DNA from: Paenibacillus plantiphilus
Lineage (GTDB): Bacteria; Bacillota; Bacilli; Paenibacillales; Paenibacillaceae
Direction: 5' to 3'
DNA: 64,000 nucleotides
Assembly (NCBI RefSeq): GCF_927798095.1
Contig: NZ_CAKMMF010000001.1
Location: forward strand, 124,001 to 188,000
In this document: piece after piece, positions 53,772-64,000 of the stretch
How the letters are laid out: every line of letters begins with the position of its first letter
How positions within the stretch are numbered: position 1 is the first letter of the stretch
Notes under the pieces: model-generated
The model's input: only the letters and a program-made list of their open reading frames with translations
What the model was told of the DNA's origin: nothing
The model's database searches: none
Position numbers and translations under genes: made by a program

Positions 53772-55409
53772 CTATTCGGAATCATGCACGCTTGCTGAAG
53801 AAGGTAATGCAGCTGCAGGCATAGGTGATGCCGAGACGGTCGGTGCACTTTCTTCCTTGTCTCGCCAACGCTGGTTCACCCATGTGATGCCAAACGAGAT
53901 GGCGCCAAGCGCGACAAACACAAACATTTTGGAGATCGTAGCCTCATTCGACATATCCAGCAGAATCGCTTTAAGGGAAACAATAACGAGCACAATGGAG
54001 CCAATCCAGCGGAACAGCCGCTGACGGCTGTATGCCCCCCATACGAACAGCAGCAGCGCATAAATCGCCCAAGTGACGGACAATGCAAGATGCATGCTGA
54101 ATGACAACGCATATTCCTCGAAGCTGTTCATAATTTGGACGGTCAGCAGTCCTCCAACCACGAAGTGGCCGCCAAGCGCATACAGATTCGAGAATAATGC
54201 ATTGTTCTCCGTATCTGTGAATGAGTAACGAACCTTGCGGGAGCAGACAAATCCGAATGCAGCCAGCCCTATCCAGACGACAGCGCCTCCGTTCAAGAAC
54301 GGCACATAGACGTCAAACCAGTTCATTCGCGGAACGTCCCAGGTAGCAACGAACCAATATACGCCTGTGCATATCCAGATAAAAGAGGACACTCCCTTAA
54401 TCCAGTCCTTGCGCAGCCCGAAGCCAAGCAACATGCCAAGAGATGCAATAGCCGTCCACACATAGACGCCGAACATCGGCCGAAGCTCTGAGCCGCTGCC
54501 CAGATTAGCCATGCCAAGCAGCAGAGATAGTCCGCCAAAGGCTGCATGCATATAGAATGCTGCCTCATTCTTGCCGCCATGACGATAAACCAATGCTGCC
54601 AGAGCCAGATACAGGATTCCGATAACCGCGAGCAGAATCATCATGGAGGAGCTGCTTTTCAGCACAATAGCCGCCCAGATGCCGAACAAGACCGTATTCG
54701 TGAAGCTAAAATAAATATTGCCCCCGCTGAATCCGCTCTTCTCCCGCCATGAAGCGGTATAGAAGGCCAGAAGATAGAACAGAAATGCCGCAATCGCATA
54801 TCTCATCGGCATACTCCACCACTCGCCGCCCTCCGGCAGAAAGTGAATGTAATAGACCGCATACATCACCCAGGTTAGAATGAAAGCCGCAATTCGCAGC
54901 TCGACCCATGATTTCATAACGCTAATCGTGAAGAACGCAATGTTCACAATAAGCAGGTACAGGAATAACGTGAACACTTGATCCGTAACAGGCTGCATGA
55001 CAAGCGGCGCAAGCAGCGCACCGCCGAGGCCAACCGACATCAGCATTCTGGAGCCGAAGCGATAAGCGAACAGCGAGATTCCGATCGTAATGGCACTCAT
55101 CACGACCAGCACGGTCATCGAGTTCCATACAGCCGCATAAATGCCGGCATAGGAGCAGGTCGTATACCAGATGGCTGCCCCAAAGCCTGTGCCAAGCTCG
55201 CCTCCGATTCTCGCGCCAGCGCGCTTCGATCGATGCAGCGACAAGCCGGCTGCCGCGAATGCCGCTCCTGCCAGCAATCCAATCCCGATCTTAATCGGAT
55301 CAGTAAGCAAGCCTTGATCTGACGTATACTTAAACAGCGTAATTAAAGATGCAACCATAAATAAAGATCCAACGAGCGTCGTCCAATGCCTTTTCCAAAA
55401 ATCATTCAT
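53772..55409 (-). CDS. DUF2339-type polytopic membrane protein
   Basis: A 545-residue protein with about 16 hydrophobic segments and almost no loops. IGIGLLAGAAFAAAGLSLHR and GGELGTGFGAAIWYTTCSYA near residues 46 and 70 are typical of DUF2339. The C-terminal 25 residues are Ser/Ala/Pro-rich. The start is ATG 55409, with GGGAGG 8 bases before it. The function of the family is unknown. Confidence 0.78.
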   Translation of the reverse strand: MNDFWKRHWTTLVGSLFMVASLITLFKYTSDQGLLTDPIKIGIGLLAGAAFAAAGLSLHRSKRAGARIGGELGTGFGAAIWYTTCSYAGIYAAVWNSMTVLVVMSAITIGISLFAYRFGSRMLMSVGLGGALLAPLVMQPVTDQVFTLFLYLLIVNIAFFTISVMKSWVELRIAAFILTWVMYAVYYIHFLPEGGEWWSMPMRYAIAAFLFYLLAFYTASWREKSGFSGGNIYFSFTNTVLFGIWAAIVLKSSSSMMILLAVIGILYLALAALVYRHGGKNEAAFYMHAAFGGLSLLLGMANLGSGSELRPMFGVYVWTAIASLGMLLGFGLRKDWIKGVSSFIWICTGVYWFVATWDVPRMNWFDVYVPFLNGGAVVWIGLAAFGFVCSRKVRYSFTDTENNALFSNLYALGGHFVVGGLLTVQIMNSFEEYALSFSMHLALSVTWAIYALLLFVWGAYSRQRLFRWIGSIVLVIVSLKAILLDMSNEATISKMFVFVALGAISFGITWVNQRWRDKEESAPTVSASPMPAAALPSSASVHDSE

Positions 55410-55660
55410 CCTGCAAGCCTCCCATTTGGGATAAAGTTTTAGGACCAGGTCCTTAAACCTTATTGTATAGAACTTGCAGAATTGCAATAGTACCAACTTT
55501 CTCTAGTACCAGATAAAGGAGCGCATTGCAGGATGCGACTGGGCGGGCCCTGCGAGTTGCGCGGCTGCTGTTCACCGCGCGCAGCTCCCAGAGCGCGGTA
55601 TGGCGCTGCATGCCGGCGGTCTACATGTCCGTCTCTCCACCACATGAGGCCGCTGCCTTG

Positions 55661-56320
55661 TCAGAACAGGTCCATATCCTTCGCCTGCTGTGCCGCTTCC
55701 TTGCTGCTCTTGCCGCCCAGCTTGCGCAAAATATTGCTCACATGATTCTTCACCGTACGCACGGACAAAAAAGATTTCTCCGCAATTTGCGTCTGGCTGT
55801 AGCCATCATGAATCATGGACAGCAATTGCACCTCTGCCGGCGTCACCATCCGTTTGAACTTGTCGACCTCATATTCGCGCTCCACCTTTTTCAGCCTGCG
55901 GAATTCCTCCAGCATCTGCCGCGCGGCAGACGCATCAATAGCGGATTTATCGCCTGCTGCTTCGCGAATCGCGTCAGGAATGGACGAGAAATCCGACTTG
56001 ACCAGATAGTTCACGGCCCCGGCACGGAACGCTTCAACGACAAAAGCTTTGTCCTCCATGGAGGTCAGCATAATCAGTCGCGCAGTTGACGTTGCCGACA
56101 GCTCACCTGCGAGCCGCAGACCCTCCGGGCTATCAGCAAGCATAATATCAAGCAGAATAACGTCCGGCGCGGCTTCCTCCGCAACAAGCAAGGCTTGCTC
56201 AGGATTATCTGCGGTCGCCACAACCAGCAGGCCTCCGGCTGCGTTCAAATACGCCGATAAGCCTCTCAGCCAATCCGGGTCGTCCTCAACAATCATAACG
56301 CGAATACTCGTGCTGCTCAT
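55661..56320 (-). CDS. NarL/LuxR-family response regulator
   Basis: A 219-residue regulator. The receiver domain (VMIVEDDPDWLRG; Asp in VILLDIMLADSPEG near 58) is followed by a long linker and a LuxR helix-turn-helix (DGYSQTQIAEKSFLSVRTVK). The start is ATG 56320, with AAGGAG 7 bases before it. It shares an ATGA overlap with the kinase. Confidence 0.9.
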   Translation of the reverse strand: MSSTSIRVMIVEDDPDWLRGLSAYLNAAGGLLVVATADNPEQALLVAEEAAPDVILLDIMLADSPEGLRLAGELSATSTARLIMLTSMEDKAFVVEAFRAGAVNYLVKSDFSSIPDAIREAAGDKSAIDASAARQMLEEFRRLKKVEREYEVDKFKRMVTPAEVQLLSMIHDGYSQTQIAEKSFLSVRTVKNHVSNILRKLGGKSSKEAAQQAKDMDLF

Positions 56321-57768
56321 GACTCCGCTCCTTTTACCCTTTTTGGAATTGGAAAATGCAACGTAACGGCTGTCCCCTTGCCGAGAACACTTTGAACACG
56401 AAGCTCGCCCCTCTGGCGGTTCATCAATTGGCTGCAATAGGCCAGTCCAAGTCCGAAATTCATCGCTTTCCCGCTCTTCGTAGTGAAGAAAGGCTCTGCA
56501 ACCTTGTGCAGATGCTTCTTATCAATGCCCATCCCCGTATCACGAATCTCGATTGTGCAGCCTCTTCTGCCGCTTATTACTTTGACGAGGAGCTCCCCGC
56601 CATCCGGCATAGCTTCAACTGCATTGTTCAAAATATTATTAATGGCCTCCGCCGTTTGCGCGGGATCAACCTCAGCCTCTGCGCTCTCGTCATACTCGGT
56701 CTTTACGTCAATTCGTCCCATTACGCGCGGAACCAATGCCGACAGCTGCTCACGAACCAGCTCCGACAAGCTGAGCCGCTGAGGCTGCAGGCGCAGCTCC
56801 TGCGTCCGATCATGCACACTTCGAATCATCGCTTCGATATGGGATGCGGCTGTAGCAATGACCCCAATATCCTCGCGAAGCTCCTGCATCCCCTCCTGAT
56901 GGGAATTTGCAGCGCGATCGATTTTATCACTGAACAGCTTGATTTTGCCGATGTCATTTTTGATCGCATGATTAAGCATAGCTGTACCGCTCGTAATCGC
57001 TCGAAGCGAGAAATCCATCTGTCTTCGTTCAATTAGCAGCTGCACCCCAAGAAATCCGAATTTGAATAAAGCTACAATAAACACAATGAATGCGAAAGTA
57101 ATCGACCAAACATTATACTTCCACATCCCGTAGTAGCCAAAGAGAGGCATAACATAATTCATTGTTGTAGCGAACAATACCGCCGGAACAGTGACAGTCG
57201 TCAGAATCGCATGCGCGCGGCGGTCTGCCGGATGAAGAACATGCTTCGTCAAGAGTAGAATCATGCCCAGCACAATATAAGGAATTGCCCAGATACCAAG
57301 AATGTCGTAATGAACCGGATATACATCAGCAGTTGGGAGCAGGAGCATGAAGAGCGGCATGACGAGTGCTGCATATGGCAGCCATCGCAGCGTTTTCATA
57401 ATTAACATACGGAGGGAGAAGCCTTCTCCGACCTTAGGCAATTGAGCAGTATGGTAAACCGCAGCAAAACAAAGAAAGCTATAAGGAAGCCCATAGTAGC
57501 TAACCCAGGAGCAGCAGTTCTGAAAGTAATATAGAAGCCGTTCTTGCCCTTCGCTAATTTGACCGGCTTTATTCATGACTGCGATCCAACTCTCGATAGT
57601 TGAAGCTAGAGCGCCAAATCCACCACAGAAGGCGACAAGGGCCAACCAGCGCACAGCTATGCTGTTTTTATTGGCTACAAGAAGCAGCAAAGAGACCAGC
57701 CATAAGGCAATCCAAACGAATAACATGCGCTTAGCTTTCCCCCGATATAACTTGTTTTTATTTTTCAT
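56317..57768 (-). CDS. Sensor histidine kinase with seven-helix-type membrane domain
   Basis: A 483-residue kinase. About eight hydrophobic segments make up residues 12-245, with no large loop. A phosphoacceptor-like MLNHAIKNDIGKIKLF is near 265, and a HATPase domain with NNILNNAVEAMPDGGEL and FGLGLAYCSQLM ends it. The HAIKND form is that of the kinase group which pairs with NarL regulators, as here. It ends in an ATGA overlap with the regulator gene. The signal is unknown. Confidence 0.86.
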   Translation of the reverse strand: MKNKNKLYRGKAKRMLFVWIALWLVSLLLLVANKNSIAVRWLALVAFCGGFGALASTIESWIAVMNKAGQISEGQERLLYYFQNCCSWVSYYGLPYSFLCFAAVYHTAQLPKVGEGFSLRMLIMKTLRWLPYAALVMPLFMLLLPTADVYPVHYDILGIWAIPYIVLGMILLLTKHVLHPADRRAHAILTTVTVPAVLFATTMNYVMPLFGYYGMWKYNVWSITFAFIVFIVALFKFGFLGVQLLIERRQMDFSLRAITSGTAMLNHAIKNDIGKIKLFSDKIDRAANSHQEGMQELREDIGVIATAASHIEAMIRSVHDRTQELRLQPQRLSLSELVREQLSALVPRVMGRIDVKTEYDESAEAEVDPAQTAEAINNILNNAVEAMPDGGELLVKVISGRRGCTIEIRDTGMGIDKKHLHKVAEPFFTTKSGKAMNFGLGLAYCSQLMNRQRGELRVQSVLGKGTAVTLHFPIPKRVKGAES

Positions 57769-57877
57769 TATATCATCGGATTTCCAGCCCAGGGTGTTTA
57801 ATCTGCAACAAATCCCCCCTATTAACGTCTATAGAGGTAATTACATCCAAATGTGAATTTGGAAAGGGGACACTACA

Positions 57878-58186
57878 ATGAGAACTAAACTTACTTTCGG
57901 AGCAATCCTTTTAAGCTTATGTCTGCTTATTAGCACCGGCTGTCAAGAAGCGAATACCAGCAAGACGGCCCCGCCGATTCTCAGCATCGCCCAAATTGAG
58001 ACTATCGCGAAAAACAAATTCGATACCAGCATCCATGGTGAGATAACGATTATCGAAACCAAGCTTCTAAGCAATGGCCAATATCGGGTAAAGTGGAAAC
58101 GACCACAAAGCTGCGAATCCGGAACAGAACATTTCGACCAGACAACAGGAGAAAATGTGGGGATCTCTCAGCGTAGTATTTGTTAA
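57878..58186 (+). CDS. Small lipoprotein
   Basis: A 102-residue lipoprotein with acylated Cys22 in LLISTGCQEA. The rest ends VKWKRPQSCESGTEHFDQTT with two further Cys. The ATG has GGAAAGGGG about 9 bases before it. It is the only plus-strand gene between the two leu segments. The function is unknown. Confidence 0.7.
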   Translation: MRTKLTFGAILLSLCLLISTGCQEANTSKTAPPILSIAQIETIAKNKFDTSIHGEITIIETKLLSNGQYRVKWKRPQSCESGTEHFDQTTGENVGISQRSIC

Positions 58187-58323
58187 GGAGAATGAACATG
58201 AGGAAAATAATCTTCTTCTGCCAATCTTCTCCTGTTGAGAAGAAATGAGCTTTGCTCTCGCAACAATTTAATGTTCGTCTCAGCATTCAGCATATGCAGC
58301 AGTTGTCGTGAAGCTGCAACAAA

Positions 58324-58359
58324 GCAGCCCGCCTTCTCATTTCAGAGAATGCGGGCTGC
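58324..58359. terminator. Hairpin after leuA
   Basis: GCAGCCCGC pairs with GCGGGCTGC, with an inner TTCTC/GAGAA stem. It lies 85 bases after the leuA stop and is the likely end of the ilv-leu transcript. Confidence 0.65.
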
Positions 58360-58443
58360 CTCGTATCGCCTCGTGCGATTTCATACTTGCTTCGTAATGC
58401 GCAAACCTATTTCATCGCACGTTCATCCATACATGGAATCCCT

Positions 58444-59985
58444 CTAGATCAGGCTCATCTTGTCGCGTCTGCCCGGAGACTTGCGCTTCTCGATAAGACG
58501 GTTCAGGGCGTCGATATACGCGCGTGCGCTTGCTTCCAGAATATCGGTGCTCAGGCCGCGGCCCTGCGCCGATACGTCATCCTGCTTCAGCACGACATGC
58601 ACCTCGCCCAGCGCATCCTTGCCTTGCGTAACGGACTTGATGGAATAGTCCTCAAGCTCGACCGCCTCGCCTGTAACCGCGTCTATCGCATTGTAGATCG
58701 CGTCAACAGAGCCGTTGCCTGCTGCTGTCTTCTCCGCAACGCCTTCAGCAGTACGGATGCTGACAGTAGCTCCTGGCACGGACTGATTGCCGTAATTCAC
58801 TTGAAGCGTCTCCAGCGTATACACTTCAGGCGTATCAATCAGCTTCTCTTCCAGCAGAGCGCGAATATCCTCATCACTGACATCCTTCTTCTTGTCAGCA
58901 AGATCCTTGAACTTCGCGAATGCGACGTTCACCGCTTCTTCCTCCAGCTCGTAGCCAAGATCGATCAGCTTCTCGCGGAATGCGTGACGGCCGGAATGCT
59001 TGCCCAGTACGAGCTTGGATTCCTTCAGACCAATCGTCTCCGGCGAGATGATCTCATACGTCGTTTTCTCCTTCAGCATACCATCCTGATGGATACCCGA
59101 CTCATGAGCAAAAGCATTCGCGCCCACAATCGCTTTGTTGCCTGGCACAACCATGCCTGTCAGCTTGCTGACAAGCCGGCTCGTCTTGGCAATCTCCGTC
59201 AATTGCAGCGAGGTCGTCGCCTGGAAGAAATCAGCGCGAGTCGCAAGCGTCATCGCTACCTCTTCAATCGCCGTGTTCCCGGCACGCTCGCCAATACCGT
59301 TGATCGTTCCTTCGATCTGATCCGCGCCATTCAGAATCGCAGCGAGCGCATTCGCAGTCGCCATGCCCAAATCATCGTGACAATGGGCGCTCAACTGGAT
59401 TTTCTCAATGCCAACGACTTCATTCTTCAATGTTTTGAAAATGTTCCCAAATTCAGATGGCGTCATATAACCGACCGTATCCGGTATATTCACTACAGTC
59501 GCGCCAGCGCGGATCGCCATAGCTGTTACTTCACACAGGAAGTCCAGCTCTGTGCGTCCCGCATCCTCAGGCGAGAATTCGATTTTGTCAAAATATCGCT
59601 TCGCATAACGAATCGCCTTCTCCGCTGTCTCCAATACCTGCTCCTTCTCCATCCGAAGCTTGTGCTTCCTATGGATAGGAGAGGTCGCCAGAAACAGATG
59701 GAGACACGGGTCCTGAGCGCCCTGGAGCGCTTCGCGCGCCGCATCGATATCCTGCTCGCGCGAACGGGACAGCCCGATCACCGAAGCATTCTTAATCGCG
59801 CGGGCAACCGCGTTAACAGCCGCCAGGTCGCCAGGAGATGCCGCCGGGAAACCAGCCTCAATCCGATCTACCCCAAGCTTCTCAAGCTGCAGAGCAATCT
59901 CGACCTTTTCCTTCGTATTCAGGTTGACGCCCGGAGATTGCTCACCGTCGCGGAGCGTCGTGTCGAAAATATAAATTTTACGCAT
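58444..59985 (-). CDS. leuA: 2-isopropylmalate synthase
   Basis: A 513-residue enzyme of the usual length. It condenses acetyl-CoA with 2-oxoisovalerate. [20 protein letters not shown] at the start is the catalytic signature, [20 protein letters not shown] near 200 holds the metal-binding His pair, and the C-terminal 120 residues are the leucine-binding regulatory domain. The start is ATG 59985, with GGAGG about 8 bases before it; longer in-frame sequence is hairpin DNA. It is the last gene of the ilvBHC-leuA operon. Confidence 0.95.
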   Translation of the reverse strand: MRKIYIFDTTLRDGEQSPGVNLNTKEKVEIALQLEKLGVDRIEAGFPAASPGDLAAVNAVARAIKNASVIGLSRSREQDIDAAREALQGAQDPCLHLFLATSPIHRKHKLRMEKEQVLETAEKAIRYAKRYFDKIEFSPEDAGRTELDFLCEVTAMAIRAGATVVNIPDTVGYMTPSEFGNIFKTLKNEVVGIEKIQLSAHCHDDLGMATANALAAILNGADQIEGTINGIGERAGNTAIEEVAMTLATRADFFQATTSLQLTEIAKTSRLVSKLTGMVVPGNKAIVGANAFAHESGIHQDGMLKEKTTYEIISPETIGLKESKLVLGKHSGRHAFREKLIDLGYELEEEAVNVAFAKFKDLADKKKDVSDEDIRALLEEKLIDTPEVYTLETLQVNYGNQSVPGATVSIRTAEGVAEKTAAGNGSVDAIYNAIDAVTGEAVELEDYSIKSVTQGKDALGEVHVVLKQDDVSAQGRGLSTDILEASARAYIDALNRLIEKRKSPGRRDKMSLI

Positions 59986-60010
59986 CTCTTGCACCTCCAC
60001 GAACGGAATG

Positions 60011-60080
60011 ATCCCGGACAGGCGAGACCGCCTCGGCGTCTGCCATAGGCGACGCGGGGACCGTCCCGACAGTCCGGGAT
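60011..60080. other. Cloverleaf-like inverted-repeat element between ilvC and leuA
   Basis: An outer stem ATCCCGGAC with GTCCGGGAT encloses three small hairpins: GGCG-AGAC-CGCC, GCGTC with GACGC, and GGGA-CCG-TCCC. It resembles no tRNA (no CCA end, no T or anticodon loop). It is likely an mRNA processing or stability structure, or a mobile palindrome. Confidence 0.5.
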
Positions 60081-60124
60081 AACATGTCATTCTTATTATT
60101 GCCAGCCGACAATCGGCTAAACGA

Positions 60125-61135
<1,011 letters not shown>

Positions 61136-61153
61136 TTAAATTAACCCTTTTGA

Positions 61154-61214
61154 GCGGGTGTTAAAGGAGGGATGATCGGAAGCCAGGTCCGACCTCCCCC
61201 GCTTTAACTCCCGC
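61154..61214. other. Large imperfect hairpin between ilvH and ilvC
   Basis: GCGGGTGTTAAA pairs with TTTAACTCCCGC, with inner GAGG/CCTC and CGGA/TCCG stems. A second small stem CCGCCC/GGGCGG lies between it and ilvH. It may protect or expose the ilvC part of the message. Confidence 0.55.
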
Positions 61215-61248
61215 CCAAATGAGGGCGGTTCAAAATGCAATGATTCAA

Positions 61249-61734
61249 CTACCGGTAATTGCCGCGAATCATCGCTGTCACGCCAGTGCGCGACAGCTCG
61301 CGAATGCCATACGGCTTCATAAGTTCAACCATAGCGTCGATTTTCTCGCTATCGCCGACTACTTGCACCATTAGAGTATTCGTGCCGATATCAACAACCG
61401 CTGCCCGGAACGTATCGACAACACCGAGAATTTCCGGCCGTGACGCCGGCTCCGCATTAACCTTAATGAGCGCCAGCTCCCTGCCAACCATCGGATTAGC
61501 GCTGAGATCTACTACTTTAATAACATCAATAAGCTTGTACAATTGCTTCGTAACCTGCTCCAGCGTCTTGTCGTCACCGGAGGTGACGATTACCATCCGG
61601 GACAAGCCGGCTTCCTCGCTTGTCCCGACGGTAATACTTTCAATATTGAAGCCACGGCGGCCGAACAAGCCGGATACACGCTGCAGAACGCCTGGCTGAT
61701 CGTTTACGAGAACGGCTATCGTATGCTTCTTCAT
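61249..61734 (-). CDS. ilvH: Acetolactate synthase small (regulatory) subunit
   Basis: A 161-residue protein. An ACT domain opens it (TIAVLVNDQPGVLQRVSGLF) and a second part starts near 75. It binds valine and activates IlvB. It overlaps the ilvB stop codon by four bases (ATGA). Confidence 0.95.
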   Translation of the reverse strand: MKKHTIAVLVNDQPGVLQRVSGLFGRRGFNIESITVGTSEEAGLSRMVIVTSGDDKTLEQVTKQLYKLIDVIKVVDLSANPMVGRELALIKVNAEPASRPEILGVVDTFRAAVVDIGTNTLMVQVVGDSEKIDAMVELMKPYGIRELSRTGVTAMIRGNYR

Positions 61735-63476
61735 TCCGAATCCCCCATTAACATATCACTGATCGTGCTGCCCTGCGTTACCATCGGGTATACGTTCTCG
61801 CCCTTGCGGACAACGAATTCCACAACAGCCGGACCCGGATGCTCCATCGCTGCGATCCATGCATCACGCGCTTCTTCCTTGTTGGAAGCGCGGAATGCTT
61901 TGACCCCGTATGCTTCAGCCAGCTTCACGAAATCAGGGCTGCCTGCCAGATCGATATGACTGTAGCGATTGTCATAGATAATCTCCTGCCATTGACGAAC
62001 CATTCCGAGCACCTGGTTGTTAATGATCGCAACCTTGACAGGAATGTTGTTAATGGAACAGATCGCAAGCTCCTGTGCGCACATCTGCATTCCGCCATCG
62101 CCATTGATAGAAACGACGAGCCGGTCGGGATGAGCCATCTGAGCGCCGATTGCAGACGGGAATCCGAAGCCCATCGTGCCAAGGCCGCCGGATGTAATCC
62201 ATGAGCGCGGCTTATTGAAGCGGTAGTACTGAGCGGCCCACATCTGATGCTGGCCAACGTCCGTCGTTACAATCGCGTCGCCTTTGGTTGTCTCGTGAAT
62301 CATTTCGATAACCCATTGCGGCTTCAGCTCAACATCAGACGGAATATACTTAAGCGGTTTGTCCTGCTTCCATTCCGCGATCTGAGTACGCCATGCATCC
62401 GCATTGCCTGCCCATTTGACATCCTTGTTCGCCTGCTGCAGAACCGTCTTGATATCGCCTACGATCGGAATATCGGTCGGCACGTTCTTGCCGATCTCAG
62501 CCGGATCGATGTCGATATGGACGATCTTCGCGTTCGGCGCGAAGCCATTGAGCTTCATCGTTACCCGGTCGTCAAACCGCGCGCCGATATTAATGAGCAG
62601 ATCCGATCCTTGAATCGCTTTGTTCGCTGTATAGGTTCCGTGCATGCCTGGCATGCCCATCCACAGATCCTCACCGCTCGGATATGCGCCAAGTCCAAGC
62701 AGCGTCGTCGTAATCGGAATGCCCGATTTCGTAACGAACTCAAGCAGCTCCTCATGACCGCCGGAATAGACAACCCCGCCGCCGGCAAGAATGACCGGAC
62801 GCTCCGCTTGCTCGATCGCTTTAATCATCTTGTCGACCTGCAGCTTGTTAGCTGTCACAGTCGGATTGTAGCCGCGAATGCTGACCTCAGTAACCGGCTT
62901 GAACAATGTTTTCTGTGCCGATACATCCTTGGGAATATCGATAAGAACCGGACCCTTGCGGCCTGTATTGGCAATATAGAATGCTTCATGAATGATGCGC
63001 GGCAGATCCTCTACATCACGCACCAAGTAGCTGTGTTTGGTAATTGGCATGGTGATGCCCGTAATATCCGCTTCCTGAAAAGCATCCGTCCCAATAAAAT
63101 TCGTAGCGACGTTGCCGGTAATAACGACGAGCGGCACCGAATCCATATACGCGGTTGCGATTCCAGTCACAAGGTTTGTCGCTCCCGGACCCGACGTTGC
63201 AATACATACGCCGACTTTACCGCTTGCGCGCGCATAGCCGTCAGCCGCATGGATAGCGCCTTGCTCGTGGCGGGTCAACAGATGCTGGAAATCCGAGAAA
63301 CCGTGCATAGCGTCGTAGATGTACAATACGGCTCCACCTGGATAGCCGAAGACGCAGTCGACACCTTCCAACACCAAGCTGCGAAGCAGTATTTCCGAAC
63401 CGGTAATGACCTCAGGCTTGCTCAATTTTTCCATCAATTCTTCTTTTGACCTTAACGTTGCATTTTGCGCGACCAT
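61731..63476 (-). CDS. ilvB: Acetolactate synthase large subunit
   Basis: A 581-residue thiamine-diphosphate enzyme. GYPGGAVLYIYDAMHGF near 40, HEQGAIHAADGYARASGKVG near 65 (cofactor-activating Glu), and NGDGGMQMCAQELAICSINN near 450 (Mg and ThDP site). It makes acetolactate and acetohydroxybutyrate. The start is ATG 63476, with AGGAGG 7 bases before it. It is the first gene after the T-box. Confidence 0.96.
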   Translation of the reverse strand: MVAQNATLRSKEELMEKLSKPEVITGSEILLRSLVLEGVDCVFGYPGGAVLYIYDAMHGFSDFQHLLTRHEQGAIHAADGYARASGKVGVCIATSGPGATNLVTGIATAYMDSVPLVVITGNVATNFIGTDAFQEADITGITMPITKHSYLVRDVEDLPRIIHEAFYIANTGRKGPVLIDIPKDVSAQKTLFKPVTEVSIRGYNPTVTANKLQVDKMIKAIEQAERPVILAGGGVVYSGGHEELLEFVTKSGIPITTTLLGLGAYPSGEDLWMGMPGMHGTYTANKAIQGSDLLINIGARFDDRVTMKLNGFAPNAKIVHIDIDPAEIGKNVPTDIPIVGDIKTVLQQANKDVKWAGNADAWRTQIAEWKQDKPLKYIPSDVELKPQWVIEMIHETTKGDAIVTTDVGQHQMWAAQYYRFNKPRSWITSGGLGTMGFGFPSAIGAQMAHPDRLVVSINGDGGMQMCAQELAICSINNIPVKVAIINNQVLGMVRQWQEIIYDNRYSHIDLAGSPDFVKLAEAYGVKAFRASNKEEARDAWIAAMEHPGPAVVEFVVRKGENVYPMVTQGSTISDMLMGDSE

Positions 63477-63502
63477 CAAGTCGTCCTCCTCTCTAGAAAA
63501 AC

Positions 63503-63552
63503 AAAAAAACCTCTCGTCCCCTGACGCCAAGTGCGTCTAGAGGGACGAAAGG
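63503..63552 (-). terminator. Leader terminator of the T-box
   Basis: CCTTTCGTCCCTC pairs with AGGGGACGAGAGG through an internal GACGC/GCGTC stem, followed by TTTTTTT on the minus strand. It competes with the antiterminator that includes the T-box sequence. Confidence 0.85.
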
Positions 63553-63845
63553 TTATCCTTTCGTGGTACCACCCAACTTTGTTATACGCCTCGCGGCATA
63601 TAACCTCAATAGGTAAGAACGGTGTGCACAATCGTTCATACCTTGGCACATTAACGTGTGCCTTACGATTTCCCCTAATACGGCCGTCCTCGCATTATGC
63701 GACGATGGTCTTTTCAAGGAAACAGCTCCGAGGTGAGCTCGTTGGAAAGGGATTTTGGCGACGGTTGCAGCTGATCCGTCCGCTCTCTGAGCAAAAGAGC
63801 CCTTAACACTTCGTCCTCATCACAGCAGATAACAATATTAGCTTA
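63553..63845 (-). promoter_or_regulatory. T-box leader controlling the ilv-leu operon
   Basis: The conserved T-box core GGGTGGTACCACG lies at 63562-63574. The leader from about 63845 folds first into a long stem I with an AGAGAG bulge, as in T-boxes. The stretch at 63723-63740 reads GAGCTCACCTCGGAGCTG on the minus strand and holds CTC triplets. These fit a leucine specifier, but I have not resolved the loop. Uncharged tRNA-Leu should bind and let transcription continue into ilvB. Confidence 0.85.
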
Positions 63846-63851
63846 AAGCTT

Positions 63852-63880
63852 ATTATATGCTTCACTATCCCGTTCGTCAA
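63852..63880 (-). promoter_or_regulatory. Promoter of the ilv-leu operon
   Basis: TTGACG, a 17-base spacer and TATAAT on the minus strand. Transcription would start near 63845. The remaining bases to 64000 hold no gene I can see. Confidence 0.8.
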
Positions 63881-64000
63881 GTTCTAGCTTATGTATCCTT
63901 GCAAAAAGTTATCCGTGTGAAATCCCCTCCGCTGTGGCGCACCTTAAAAGCACAACATACAATATAGAATCGTTATGCCAGCCTTTGTCAGTCAAGGTTT

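Noticed and set aside
58387-60048. Plus-strand 553-codon open frame
   Set aside because: It lies opposite leuA, has no ribosome site, and its translation has no recognisable pattern; it is a shadow of leuA.
60011-60080. tRNA gene
   Set aside because: The cloverleaf shape lacks the T-arm GTTC, the anticodon-loop bases and the acceptor-stem length.
62247-63449. Plus-strand 400-codon open frame
   Set aside because: Shadow of ilvB.

Overview
The window looks like a chromosomal segment of a spore-forming Bacillota, most likely Paenibacillaceae (inference). The reasons are an ilv-leu operon behind a leucine-type T-box, a SigI/RsgI pair, BceRS-type and PadR/HAAS modules, many GNAT proteins, strong AGGAGG ribosome sites with frequent GTG and TTG starts, and mid-range GC. 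I see no rRNA, tRNA, transposase, phage gene or CRISPR array.

Layout. 1-7.6 kb: a BceRS-BceA type antimicrobial-peptide detoxification locus cut by the window edge, then a second set made of a secreted protein, a BcrA-type ATPase, an ABC-2 permease, a histidine kinase and a response regulator. 7.8-13.2 kb: YihY-type membrane protein, fumarase, thioesterase, CPBP protease and a membrane-anchored serine hydrolase. 13.3-22.6 kb: an AT-rich gene-free stretch followed by a tightly coupled six-gene minus-strand operon. It joins NDP-heptose synthesis (hddA, an hddC-gmhB fusion, gmhA) to a glycogen-synthase-like glycosyltransferase and two tandem 4-alpha-glucanotransferases. This is the most unusual system in the window. 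22.6-33.4 kb: a HAAS/PadR pair, a 114-bp tandem repeat array, and small regulators and enzymes (GNAT, ArsR with an SRPBCC protein, LLM flavin oxidoreductase, nucleoside deaminase, MarR, TetR). 33.5-37.6 kb: a siderophore uptake system around a divergent promoter with Fur-like boxes. 37.8-47.7 kb: clostripain-like protease, CBS protein, neopullulanase-type GH13, molybdopterin oxidoreductase, MFS exporter, leucyl aminopeptidase and a PAS histidine kinase. 48-51.7 kb: sigI-rsgI, with a very long low-complexity RsgI tail. 51.8-64 kb: a 2-Cys peroxiredoxin, leuB, a DUF2339 membrane protein, a LuxR-type two-component system, a small lipoprotein, and leuA-ilvC-ilvH-ilvB under the T-box.

How the genes work together. 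In the heptose operon GmhA, HddA, GmhB and HddC should turn sedoheptulose 7-phosphate into an NDP-heptose. The GT5 enzyme has lost the usual KTGGL donor motif but keeps its other catalytic motifs, so it may use that heptose or another non-standard donor. The two GH77 enzymes keep their catalytic triad and could remodel the product. This would be a heptose-containing alpha-glucan pathway, which is a hypothesis. The ilvBHC-leuA operon has large hairpins in front of ilvC and leuA, and leuB lies 5 kb away behind unrelated genes; leuC and leuD are not in the window.
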